Shown in pieces: positions 1 through 7,553 of a stretch of DNA of 32,004 nt. Each line of letters opens with the position of its first letter. Positions within the stretch are counted from its first letter, which is position 1. The stretch lies in the NCBI GenBank assembly GCA_031265685.1, contig JAISCI010000064.1:1-32004 (forward strand), written 5' to 3'. Position numbers and translations under genes: made by a program. The notes under the pieces are model-generated. The model searched no databases, was not told the DNA's origin, and saw nothing but the letters and a program-made list of their open reading frames with translations. This stretch comes from Clostridiales bacterium. GTDB lineage: Bacteria > Bacillota > Clostridia > Lachnospirales > WRAX01.

Positions 1-365
1 ATTTATGGTTATATCCCCGAAATTTCCTGAAATTTTTCTTGGGAGGCACAATCGGAGTAAAATAAAGCTGCTAGGCTATGTACCTTTTATAATTATCCTC
101 GTAGGATCTATTCATTAATGTGCAAATATTTATTTAGCATGGGCTTGACATACGTGTGTATTACCGTGCTTTTTTGGCTGGTTTTTAGTTTAACGTATGC
201 ATTTATACAAACCTGTCCAAGCGCCAGGCTGTTTTTTGTCCGACGGGCTTTGTATAATTCGCTGAATTTTAGTTTAGCCTACACATATCTCACCATATTC
301 GATGTAATTTCCCGATTTTTGGAAGAATTGGAGAGAGTTTTTTTGCAGAGGAAGCAACTTTGGCG
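1..365. other. AT-rich left end with no assignable gene
   Basis: This stretch is markedly AT-richer than the housekeeping genes. One open frame at 118-369 on the plus strand would encode 83 residues with hydrophobic stretches, but it has no clear ribosome binding site and I recognise no family, so I do not call it a gene. A short 5-bp hairpin around 95-107 is the only other structure I see. Confidence 0.4.
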
Positions 366-393
366 TTGACAATCAAAAATGATGTGTTATTAT
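366..393 (+). promoter_or_regulatory. Strong sigma-A type promoter with no gene directly behind it
   Basis: TTGACA at 366-371 is a perfect -35 box. TATTAT at 388-393 follows with a 16-base spacer; TATAAA at 391-396 is an alternative -10 with a 19-base spacer. It reads rightward straight into the palindrome at 398-417. No plus-strand gene starts within the next 1.5 kb, so it is an orphan promoter or the displaced promoter of the metal-resistance operon at 1990. Confidence 0.55.
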
Positions 394-397
394 AAAC

Positions 398-417
398 ATA
401 TGAGCATATGCTCATAT
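398..417. promoter_or_regulatory. Perfect 20-bp palindrome, ArsR/SmtB-type operator candidate
   Basis: Bases 398-417 form a perfect palindrome (half site ATATGAGCAT) just downstream of the -10 box, where repressor binding would block transcription start. ArsR/SmtB-family repressors bind inverted repeats with ATGA...TCAT half-sites of this general form, and such a repressor is encoded at 1990-2319. Assignment to that repressor is an inference from the site shape and the neighbourhood. Confidence 0.45.
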
Positions 418-426
418 AAACATCTG

Positions 427-838
427 TTAAATATTGCTTCTTTCGATCAAAATTCTCCTAAAACAGCGTTGTGGTTCCTGACGCTGTTCGCTGTTTAGAC
501 GGGGTAATGTTGCGGCTGCTTCTTGCCATGTTTCGGCAATCGCGCTGCATCTGCCATGAAACGCCAGATTGTCTTGATCCGGATAAGCCCCGGAGTAATT
601 GAAGAGAGTGTTCAGTGACCCGAAATCGGTAATTGCGCTAATTTTATCAAGGAATTTCGCTTGAACTGCGCGGCGAGCTAAAGGCGGCGCGTCCTTGCCG
701 GTTGAAACCTGTCGCTTTACGCGACACCCGTGTGGTCGGAATTTGACGCTTAAGTCGGGAGTCAGGCTTTCGCGGCGGTTGACAAGATGGCGTAAAGTCG
801 AGTCCGTTAAAGAGTACGGCGCTCGTAGGGACGGTTTT
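427..838 (-). pseudogene. Headless coding-like frame of unknown family
   Basis: On the minus strand one frame stays open for about 137 codons, ending with TAA at 427-429, but it has no start codon and begins at an in-frame stop. The part between about 700 and 427 reads like real protein, with charged and hydrophobic residues in globular-protein proportions (for example LDKISAITDFGSL and NLAFHGRCSAIAETWQEA). The upstream part overlaps the tail of the IS110 remnant in another frame and is probably not original. I do not recognise the family. The likeliest reading is the 3' end of a gene cut by the IS110 insertion. Confidence 0.35.
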
Positions 839-885
839 CTTTAAGGATGGTGATTATAGCATAGCTTACGCGAAACCGCGCTGTC

Positions 886-987
886 GAATTTCGCGTGACA
901 GAAGTTCGCTTGGATGAATTTTGCATGGATGAATTTTGCTTGGTTCACGCAAAATTCTGTCACGCAAAATTCGTCCAGGCGAAATTC
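886..987. repeat. Palindromic repeat copy R1 (inside IS110 remnant)
   Basis: 102 bp bounded by GAATTTCGC (886-894) and its complement GCGAAATTC (979-987). The inner palindrome at 931-957 is GAATTTTGC, a 9-base loop, GCAAAATTC. A GTGACA linker near the left edge is matched by TGTCAC at 958-963. It interrupts the C-terminal coding part of the IS110 transposase right after the KHHG motif. Confidence 0.85.
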
Positions 988-1457
988 CATGGTGTTTACC
1001 CTCTGAACGCTTTTTTAAGATAAAAAGCTTTCAGAACAGGGTCTGGATTACGTCCCGCGGCGGCTGGATGAAGCCGAACGAGGCGCTATCGAGGCAAAAG
1101 GTAACGCCGAAAGACAATTTTGCGGCGCGGGAGAGTTCGCCGACTTTCTCTTGGCGGAGCCTTTGACGGCTTAAAGCGCTTAACAGTTCGGACAGGGGTA
1201 TCGACTGAAAAGTTTTCCATATCGGCGGGACTGCTGAATTGCAGCAATAATTCTTTCGAGGTTTTCCCGAAAACATCAGCGAAAATAGACGGGTATTCAG
1301 GAAAAACTTGGCGGAGCACACAAGTTGTCTTGCGTTTGCGGATTTTCGTTCCTTTGCGTCAACCGTCGGTTTGAATGGGGTTGATAACATGGACTATACC
1401 GCCTTTGCCGCGCGGAAACGAGTAAATGGAGAGCCGGTAGTGTTCCGTGGCTTCCAA

Positions 1458-1556
1458 GAATTTTGTCTGCCGAAGTTTGCGTGACAGAAGTTTGCGTGAA
1501 CCAAGCAAACTTCGGCCACGCGATAATGCGATGCAAAATTCTGTCACGCAAAATTC
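1458..1556. repeat. Palindromic repeat copy R2 (in frame inside IS110 remnant)
   Basis: 99 bp made of the words GAATTTTG, GAAGTTTGC (twice), GCAAACTTC, CGATAATGCG and GCAAAATTC (twice). The central palindrome is 1487-1513. Read on the minus strand, its 33 codons keep the transposase frame open between the N-terminal domain and the EATEHYRL motif, so the element added a peptide without breaking the frame. Confidence 0.85.
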
Positions 1557-1697
1557 CTTTCCGATTTCGAGTGTGTCAAAGGCAGTCGAACAGGCGGTAA
1601 GTTTTTCTCCGCCGGCAATGGTGGGGAGCGCGCGAGCCTTGAAGACGGATTTGCCGTCTTCCGCTATAAGACTAACGGCGTGGTTGTTCTTGCCGAG

Positions 1698-1788
1698 GAA
1701 GTTCGCGTGACAGAAGTTTGCATCGCATTATCGTTTGAACCACACGATAATGCTTCGATTCACGCGAACTTCGGCCACGCAAAAATTC
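1698..1788. repeat. Palindromic repeat copy R3 (5' end of IS110 remnant)
   Basis: Outer words GAAGTTCGC (1698-1706) and GCGAACTTC (1764-1772) enclose the inner pair GCATTATCG (1725-1733) and CGATAATGC (1745-1753). A GGCCACGCAAAAATTC tail runs to 1788. It replaces the expected N-terminus of the IS110 transposase and brings a stop in the transposase frame. Confidence 0.85.
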
Positions 1789-1902
1789 ATGGCGCCGCAA
1801 CCTTGCGGGAGATACGAGGCGCGGAGAGACTCCGCCAACATCCAACCCGGGATCCCCGAACAGCGCGCTTTTCGCTGTTTGGGACGCCGCTCTTTCCCAT
1901 GG

Positions 1903-1926
1903 CGCTATTATCTCACGATAATAGCG
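1903..1926. repeat. Perfect 10-bp inverted repeat upstream of arsR
   Basis: CGCTATTATC (1903-1912), loop TCAC, GATAATAGCG (1917-1926). It lies 64 bases before the arsR start. The arms resemble the CGATAATGC word of the palindromic repeats, so it may be a small member of that family, or a hairpin in the arsR leader. It does not match the ATGAGCAT half-site at 398. Confidence 0.6.
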
Positions 1927-1989
1927 TGGCTTTCAAGGTTTATCGGTTCCTCAAAAACCTAATCACATTATGCAAGGGGGAAATAAACT

Positions 1990-2319
1990 ATGGAAGAAGA
2001 CAACCGGATCGCTCCGTCCGACGAGCTGATCTACTACGTGGCGGACTTTTTCAAGATATTCGGCGATTCTACCCGGCTTAAGCTGCTATGCGCGCTGCGC
2101 GGCGGCGAGATGTCCGTCGGGGACGCCGCGGCGGCGCTCGGAATGACGCAGTCCAGCGTGTCGCATCAGTTCCGCGTACTGAGACAGAGCGACGTGGTCA
2201 AGTTTCGGCGCGAAGGCAAGACCGTGTTCTATTCGCTGAACGACGAGCACGTGGAAATTCTTCTGGAAGCCGGTATCGACCATATCGTTCATTTGAGCGA
2301 CGACAAGCATATATTTTAA
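1990..2319 (+). CDS. ArsR/SmtB-family zinc-type metal-sensing repressor
   Basis: This 109-residue winged-helix protein should repress its own operon until metal binds. The helix-turn-helix lies around residues 40-66 (SVGDAAAALGMTQSSVSHQF), followed by the wing (KFRREGKTVFYSL). The last helix carries D85, H87, H98 and H101, an exact D-x-H-(x10)-H-x2-H pattern, the alpha-5 zinc site known from SmtB and CzrA. The alpha-3 cysteine motif of CadC/ArsR is absent (EMSVGD in its place), so zinc or cobalt is a more likely signal than cadmium, lead or arsenite. A strong AAGGGGGAA ribosome site precedes the ATG. It is 18 bases ahead of the ATPase, so the two form an operon. No good promoter is visible immediately upstream. 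Confidence 0.93.
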   Translation: MEEDNRIAPSDELIYYVADFFKIFGDSTRLKLLCALRGGEMSVGDAAAALGMTQSSVSHQFRVLRQSDVVKFRREGKTVFYSLNDEHVEILLEAGIDHIVHLSDDKHIF

Positions 2320-2337
2320 TGATTGGGAGTGATCATC

Positions 2338-4263
2338 ATGGGAGAATGCGGATGCTCCAATTGCCGTGACTGCGGACATGAGGACCGCGAGGGCGGAGCG
2401 GCTGCGGTTATAAGGCTTACGGCTTTTATCTCGGGAATCGCCGCGTACGCGGCGGCGGTGGCGTTTTCTGTCATTCCGGCGCCGGAGTGGGGCGGAACCG
2501 CCGCGTTCTGGCTGTATCTGGCGGCGTACGCTCTGATTGGCGGCGAGATCGTAATCGAGGCGATTCGCGGTATGCTGACCGGCAACCTGTTCGACGAGAA
2601 TTTTCTGATGAGCGTGGCGTCCGCCGGGGCGCTCATAATCGGCGAATATCCGGAGGCCGTCGCGGTTATGCTGTTCTATCGCGTCGGGGAATATTTTCAG
2701 GAGAGGGCGACAAACCGTTCGCGCGGGTCGATACGCGCGCTGCTCGCGATCCGCCCCGAGACGGCCCATGTCGTCCGGGACGGCGCCGAGGTTACGGTCG
2801 ATCCCGAAAGCGTCGCCCCGGGCGAGATAATCGCCGTGAAGCCCGGCGAGCGGATCCCTCTGGACGGTGTGATAACAGAGGGCGCGACCGAGATAGACAC
2901 CTCGCCTATGACGGGCGAGAGCGCGCCCGTCGCGGCGGGCGAGGGCGAGGCGGTGATGTCCGGCGGCGTCAATCTGACGGGATACGTACGCGTCCGCGTT
3001 ACGGCGGCCTACGCCGACTCGACCGTCGCGCGCGTGCTCGATACCGCCGAGAACGCCGCCGAGCGCAAAACGAAAATAGAGAAGTTCATCACGCGGTTCT
3101 CTCGCGTGTATACGCCCGCCGTCATCATCGCGGCGGCGGCGATCGCGCTTTTCCCACCGATACTCTGGGGCGGCGGTTACGCGGAGTACGTTCATCGGGC
3201 GCTCGTGTTTCTCGTCGTGTCGTGCCCGTGCGCTCTCGTAATATCCGTGCCGCTGACGTTTTTCGCGGGGATAGGCCGGGCTTCGCGCTCGGGGATACTC
3301 GCTCGGGGCGGCGACAGCCTTCAGGCGCTGGCGAAGGTGAACGTGGCCGTTTTCGACAAGACCGGCACGCTGACCACGGGCAAGCTGACGGTACGCGCCG
3401 CCAGCCCCGCGCCGGGATTCTCCGAGACCGAGCTGCTCTCGCTCGCGGATTCCCTGGAGCGGCACTCGAATCATCCGGCGGCGCGCGGCATATCGGCTGA
3501 GGTCAAACGCCGGGGATTGACCGCCGCCGCGGCCAGGGACGTCCGCGAGGTTCCCGGGGCGGGGCTGACCGGATTGACCGCCGACGGGGAGGCCGTACTG
3601 GTCGGCAACGCCCGTCATATGGGTGAAAACGGTATTTCGTACATTCCGGCCGCGGACGGCGCGACAACGGTATACGCCGCCAAGGGCGGACGGTTCGCCG
3701 GATCCATAACGCTGGCGGACACCGCGCGGGAGGGCGCCCGGACAGCGGTGTCCGAGTTGGCGGCGCTCGGCGCGAAGTCCGTCATGCTGACGGGCGACGG
3801 CGCTTCCGCCGCCAGGGAGACGGCCGAAGCCGTCGGTATAACCGACGCGCGGCACTCTCTGCTTCCGGACGGCAAGGTGGCGGAGCTGGAGGCGATCTAC
3901 AAAGCCAATCCGCGCGCGGTAATCATGTTCGCCGGGGACGGCGTGAACGACGCTCCGGTTCTGGCGCGGGCGGACGTCGGCGCGGCGATGGGCGGAGCCG
4001 GTTCCGCCGCCGCGATCGAATCCGCCGACATAGTGATAATGAACGACGACCCGCGCAAACTGCCGCTGGCGGTGCGCATAGCCCGCAAGACGATGCGTGT
4101 CGCGAAGACGAACATCGCCATAGCGCTGAGCGTCAAGGCCGCCGTGCTGCTGCTTGGCGCGGTCGGCTTCGCGTCGATGTGGCTGGCGGTGTTCGCGGAC
4201 GTTGGAGTGGCGATTATCGTCATACTGTACTCAATGGCGGCGGCTTCGGGCGGGGAAATGTGA
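2338..4263 (+). CDS. Heavy-metal P1B-type ATPase (Zn/Cd/Pb exporter)
   Basis: This 641-residue membrane pump exports divalent metal ions at the cost of ATP. The N-terminus has only a short cysteine cluster (CGCSNCRDCGH) in place of a full HMA domain. Membrane helices follow, then the actuator loop with TGES, the metal-binding CPC motif (C296-P297-C298), the phosphorylation site D340 in DKTGTL, the HP motif (SNHPAARG), and the hinge GDGVNDAPVL. The last membrane helix contains the ADVG motif of Zn/Cd/Pb pumps. I chose ATG 2338 because GGGAG sits about 8 bases before it; an upstream TTG at 2323 lacks such a site. The neighbouring zinc-type ArsR agrees with this substrate class. It could be named cadA or zntA, but the sequence does not decide between them. 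Confidence 0.95.
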   Translation: MGECGCSNCRDCGHEDREGGAAAVIRLTAFISGIAAYAAAVAFSVIPAPEWGGTAAFWLYLAAYALIGGEIVIEAIRGMLTGNLFDENFLMSVASAGALIIGEYPEAVAVMLFYRVGEYFQERATNRSRGSIRALLAIRPETAHVVRDGAEVTVDPESVAPGEIIAVKPGERIPLDGVITEGATEIDTSPMTGESAPVAAGEGEAVMSGGVNLTGYVRVRVTAAYADSTVARVLDTAENAAERKTKIEKFITRFSRVYTPAVIIAAAAIALFPPILWGGGYAEYVHRALVFLVVSCPCALVISVPLTFFAGIGRASRSGILARGGDSLQALAKVNVAVFDKTGTLTTGKLTVRAASPAPGFSETELLSLADSLERHSNHPAARGISAEVKRRGLTAAAARDVREVPGAGLTGLTADGEAVLVGNARHMGENGISYIPAADGATTVYAAKGGRFAGSITLADTAREGARTAVSELAALGAKSVMLTGDGASAARETAEAVGITDARHSLLPDGKVAELEAIYKANPRAVIMFAGDGVNDAPVLARADVGAAMGGAGSAAAIESADIVIMNDDPRKLPLAVRIARKTMRVAKTNIAIALSVKAAVLLLGAVGFASMWLAVFADVGVAIIVILYSMAAASGGEM

Positions 4264-4332
4264 ATACGCGAAAACGGCCGGTCTAACGCGCCAACCGTCA
4301 AATAGAGGCGGTCGTAGAACAGAGCCGCGACA

Positions 4333-4378
4333 TATGGTATACTTACCTCAAACCAGAAAATGTGGTAAGTATACCATA
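4333..4378. repeat. Perfect 15-bp inverted repeat after the ATPase gene
   Basis: TATGGTATACTTACC (4333-4347) and its exact complement (4364-4378) flank a 16-base loop. It is AT-rich and no T-run follows on either strand, so it is a poor terminator. It could be the end of a lost mobile element, an RNA hairpin or a protein-binding site. Confidence 0.7.
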
Positions 4379-4489
4379 AAAGCAAAATGAACGGAATAGC
4401 GAATACATTTGGACAATCCGGCCAAAAACGGCTTTGCATTTGTCCGAAAGTAGGAAACAGCGCATGTCAAGCTGCTTAGTCTGCGCGCC

Positions 4490-4521
4490 AAAAAAACGGC
4501 GTGACCAAGACCACGACGCCG
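4490..4521 (-). terminator. Rho-independent terminator of the glycosylase gene
   Basis: Read on the minus strand, the stem CGGCGT/ACGCCG (4516-4521 with 4497-4502), with a 13-base loop, is followed by seven Ts (4496-4490). It lies about 70 bases past the stop codon of the minus-strand glycosylase gene. Confidence 0.75.
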
Positions 4522-4591
4522 GCCAAGTAGAGTTATACTCTTACCATTGCATGATTTGCGGGACACTCCATGACACCTGCGATAGATAGCG

Positions 4592-5086
4592 CTAACTCTG
4601 ATTTCCCTCGCTGGCGACCACCCTCCACGCCTCGATCATCCTCTCCGCCGACCAGCCCGCGTTCGCGGAGGAAGTAGACGGCAGACGCGAAGCCGCGGCG
4701 CCCGTATCCGGCAGAATATACTTCTTGTACAGTCTGAAAGCCGTGCCGCCGTTCGTGAATACGCGCGTTATCGGCGCGTCTCGCATCAGCTTCCCTATGT
4801 CGTTCGGAACGACGCCCCCAATGCTAGCGTCCGCAGAACCCTCGATATCGCATTCGGCGATGACGTCCCAGAGCGCCAGTCGCCGTGAGAGGATGAAATC
4901 CCGCTTTTCCGCGACGCTCTGCGGCGCGTCCGCTCCGTAGACGGCGGCAAGCACACGCCAAAACCGATTTTGAGGATGACCGTAGAAAAAGCCTTCCGCG
5001 CGCGATCTCTCCGACGGGAAGCTTCCGAGTATAAGCGCGCGGCTGTCCGCGCCGACAAGCGGCGGGAACGGATGTATAACGCGCAT
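4592..5086 (-). CDS. DNA-deoxyinosine (hypoxanthine) glycosylase, uracil-DNA glycosylase superfamily
   Basis: This 164-residue base-excision enzyme should remove deaminated bases (hypoxanthine, possibly uracil) from DNA. The glycosylase motif I region is GSFPSERSRAEGFFYGHPQN (residues 21-40), followed by RFW, typical of the HDG/family-6 group related to Mug. The region LWDVIAECDIEGSADASI (about 72-89) and the later RVFTNGG and RLPSTSSAN segments match the family. Length is typical. ATG 5086 has AAGGGGTG a few bases upstream. It stands alone with its own terminator at 4490-4521. Substrate preference within the superfamily is inferred from similarity to the deoxyinosine group. Confidence 0.88.
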   Translation of the reverse strand: MRVIHPFPPLVGADSRALILGSFPSERSRAEGFFYGHPQNRFWRVLAAVYGADAPQSVAEKRDFILSRRLALWDVIAECDIEGSADASIGGVVPNDIGKLMRDAPITRVFTNGGTAFRLYKKYILPDTGAAASRLPSTSSANAGWSAERMIEAWRVVASEGNQS

Positions 5087-5364
5087 AATAACACCCCTTA
5101 TAAACCAAATTTGCGGGGAAAAATATCATTCAAAACGCGTCCCGCTTATCGCGTTTCAGCCAACATGCTTGCTAACGCCAAGTATAATTAACATAATTCC
5201 GGCGACTACGACGCCTAGTACATATGGACATTAAAGAAACTTACGGCGTGTCGGAGAAAGGAAGGAATCTCATCGTTGACCCCGACACAGTCACGGGCGC
5301 GATTATCGTTGCCGCTAGAAACTCATATATCCACTTGAATAATTAAACGTCTCAATACCCAGAT
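5087..5364. other. Intergenic stretch with one tiny unassigned frame
   Basis: A 40-codon plus-strand frame at 5224-5346 begins with ATG and reads through LIVDPDTVTGAIIVAA, but it has no convincing ribosome site and no recognised family. A TATAAT at about 5182-5187 has no clear -35 box. I do not call a gene here. Confidence 0.4.
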
Positions 5365-5605
5365 AATGTAGGTCTGGTCGTTTTCCGGTCACGCCATTTT
5401 AGTACAGCCGCTTGATGACAATATCAAGCCCGAATACACGGCGTTCGTGATTTGCGAGAGCCGCGCGCTTCTTGACAAAATCTTCGTCTCGTTCCTGTAA
5501 ACTGATGTCCGACGCTTCTCGTATGAAGTCATTCTTGTTCCGCGGCACAATTTCTTCCAAAGCCACTTGTGGGATTGTATTAGGAAATCCTTTGCCCCGC
5601 AATGG
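5365..5605 (-). pseudogene. Remnant of a large serine recombinase, C-terminal part
   Basis: On the minus strand a frame ending near 5399 reads RDEDFVKKRAALANHERR, then GLDIVIKRLY, a stop, and NGVTGKRPD. This matches the order of the coiled-coil C-terminal region of transposon-type serine recombinases, where a helix with regularly spaced K/R/A is followed by LDxxIxRLYEDxVxGK. A stop in place of the codon after KRLY and the absence of any catalytic domain show it is a dead fragment. Identification rests on a short stretch. Confidence 0.5.
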
Positions 5606-5741
5606 TGCTCTTGCCGCTGCATTCCGCGCGGCGGCGCAGTCCCGAAAATATATCCGTATCGGCCATCTTGTCCGGCAGCTGTTTCAGAATCCGTATTCAA
5701 CTTGCAACGGTGTAGCAAAGTATGTATATGGGAAATCATTG

Positions 5742-6397
5742 TCATGGACTCGGCCGGACTTCATGTCCTTTTACTCCTTTATAGCTTCGTCGAAAGACTT
5801 CAGTAACTTTCATCGCCGCAAAACTTCTTTTGACGGACATTTTCGGAAAGCCCTGCGAGCCGGATTTTGTGTCGTGAATATTCGCGGCGCGTGAAGCGAC
5901 CGCCAAAAAGCCGCCCATCATGTCTACGATAATGCGCCTTTTGAGGCCTTTTGTTTTCCCACGTAAAAGCCGCGATCGCCGCTTGGGTAAATCGTTTTCA
6001 CGCTCTGAGAATCGATGATCCCGTAGCCTGGACCCTCGTTTGGCCGGCGTTCGAATTTGTCTAGGAAGTTTGTGTGAATCGAAGAAATTTCGCGTGACAG
6101 AAGTTTGCATCGCATTATCGTTTGAACGAATTTTGCCTAACCCCGCAAAATTCCATCAAGCGATAATGCTTCGATTCACGCAAACTTCTGAAGCGAATTC
6201 CAGCCGCCTTCTTCTTCCAGCTTTTGCGCGGGTTCTCCACTATTTGCGTCCATTATTAACCAAATATAGTACAGCGTTAATAAGCGCGCTTATGGTGATC
6301 CTTTTCCCGTTTCGAGGTAAAATTCCGCAATTTTCTCCCATTGCGCGCCCGTCAGACAGCTTGGGTAGTTTGTTGGCATAAACTCTATATTCTCCAT
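5742..6397 (-). pseudogene. IS5-family transposase, decayed and split by a repeat
   Basis: The N-terminus starts at ATG 6397 (MPTNYPSCLTGAQWEKIAEF), matching the DUF4096 opening of IS5-type transposases. NAVLYLVNNGRK follows in another frame near 6241-6285. After the palindromic repeat at 6065-6188 the middle part resumes with YGIIDSQSVKTIYPSGDRGF and RRIIVDMMGGFLAVASRAAN, the DDE-domain signature. The C-terminal third is frameshifted and degraded. The repeat appears to replace part of the middle of the gene. The element is non-functional. Confidence 0.8.
6065..6188. repeat. Palindromic repeat copy R4, the clearest nested form
   Basis: The outer arms (6065-6084 and 6169-6188) are 20-base inverted repeats with one mismatch. 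Inside them lie GCATTATCG (about 6112-6120) and CGATAATGC, and inside those GAATTTTGC, an 8-base loop, and GCAAAATTC. The three palindromes are nested one within another. It is embedded in the IS5 transposase remnant. Confidence 0.9.
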
Positions 6398-7282
6398 AGG
6401 GCAATTATACCATGATGTTATGCTGAATACAAGTTCTCAAATCAGGACGCCACCATTTCGAGCGGTGATTTGCGGAACAACGCCCCTGTAAGGGGCTGAA
6501 AACATCAAGCCTTCAAAAACCAATCAGAGCAGCCGCCATAAGACGTGGTGTTTCCGACAACTATGCCGTTATTTATGCCAGCCTAGGAGACATCCTCGTC
6601 ATCTGGTTCGCTTATTATAGCGTGTTTCCGGTGCCGGCGCAACATAATTTTGACGCGCTTTGTATTTCACTCGAAAAATTCGCTTAGCGATATAAAAAAT
6701 TGGCCGCCTCGTTTTCAAAGTCCGTTTACAATAGCGCTTTGTTATGGGCGCGGATTATTTTTCGCTTGAAATTTAAAACGAACTTTGCTTTATTTATGGC
6801 GGCGGGTCGCGTGAAGCCCCACGGTTTCGCAGAAAACCGGGCGGGGTGATGGGTATGCTGTCATTATCCCACATCCTCGAATTTCCGTTGCTGAGCGGCG
6901 CGTGGCGATATACTATTGTCACGCAAAATGCCGTTGCGGGAGGCGCTCTTGTGTCACTGCGATAAATTACATAATTTTACAAAACGGCACTATAGCTTCC
7001 GTCTTTCACGTCGTCATAGACTCCAACGAGGGCGAGTACGGCGATTGGGACGGGTGAGCTGCCCATGGGCTGCTAAAATCGCGCGGTAAACCCAATCTAA
7101 TATGTATGAATCTGTCGCCCTGTTTTTGGTGTGAATGTCAAGCGAAAAATCACTCATCCGCTGTCCGCGCTCGAATTTCAGCTGGAAACACTCGTGTATA
7201 TGCTCCGCCCCCCATTATATTTGGAAGCCATCATTTGTGTCGCCTTTGTTCTAAGCATCTCGGGCGCTATAGAGGAACGTGG
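6398..7282. other. Gene-poor stretch between mobile remnants
   Basis: About 900 bases, AT-rich in places, with no full gene. A hairpin GCCCCT-gta-AGGGGC lies at 6482-6496. A possible PucR N-terminal fragment is listed separately at 6855-6965. The rest shows no recognisable coding or RNA gene. Confidence 0.5.
6855..6965 (+). pseudogene. Possible N-terminal fragment of a PucR-type regulator
   Basis: A 36-codon frame begins MLSLSHILEFPLLSGA, which resembles the opening of the PucR N-terminal domain (short helix, then LExPxLxGA). GGGGTGATGGGT precedes the ATG. The rest of the frame does not continue the family and ends at TAA 6963-6965. The match is only about 16 residues, so this is tentative. 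Confidence 0.25.
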
Positions 7283-7385
7283 TATTTCGCATCGCATTTT
7301 CGTTTGAACCACACGAAAACGCTTAGAACCAAGCAAACTTCTGTCAAACGATAATGCGACGCAAACTTCGGCCACGCGAAAATTC
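7283..7385. repeat. Palindromic repeat copy R5
   Basis: It contains GCATTTTCG, GTTTGAACCACACGAAAACGC, GCAAACTTC (twice), CGATAATGC and a closing GCGAAAATTC followed by ATGGCG, the same order of words as R3. The arms are less perfect than in R4, suggesting an older copy. It is not in a recognisable gene. Confidence 0.75.
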
Positions 7386-7553
7386 ATGGCGACCGATTTC
7401 AATTATATCGCCATGCCGATTCTTTGAGTAAGACAACCGCCGCAACGACGCGCCGGGAAGTTTTTACGGTTTTATTAATGATTAGAGGCTTCGCCCGTCA
7501 TATTTTCCGCGCTTCGGTAATATTATGAAACATGTACAGAAACGGGAGGGATC

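Larger units (their letters stand above)
807..1700 (-). pseudogene. IS110-family transposase, decayed and invaded by repeats
   Basis: Pieces in several frames line up in order with an IS110 (DEDD-type RuvC-like plus Transposase_20) enzyme. An N-terminal GKNNHAVSLI segment near 1697 is followed by EATEHYRLSIYSF then VHVINPIQTDG, the conserved signature of the family. Next come FPEYPSIFADVFGK and the central helix-rich part. The C-terminal KKRSEGKHHG and the final SYAIITILKENRPYERRTL end at a TAA at 807-809. There are several frameshifts (one at an A run near 1015-1020) and stops, so it is dead. The start is missing: the repeat copy at 1698-1788 sits where the first residues should be. Copies of the same repeat also lie at 1458-1556 (frame kept open) and 886-987. 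Confidence 0.8.

Noticed and set aside
118-369. An 83-codon frame with hydrophobic stretches
   Set aside because: No clear ribosome site, no family, AT-rich surroundings; not enough to call a gene.
2086-3855. A 589-codon open frame antisense to the metal pump
   Set aside because: It is an Arg/Gly-rich shadow of a GC-rich gene with clear P-type ATPase motifs on the other strand.
5224-5346. A 40-codon frame starting with ATG
   Set aside because: Too short, no family and no ribosome site.
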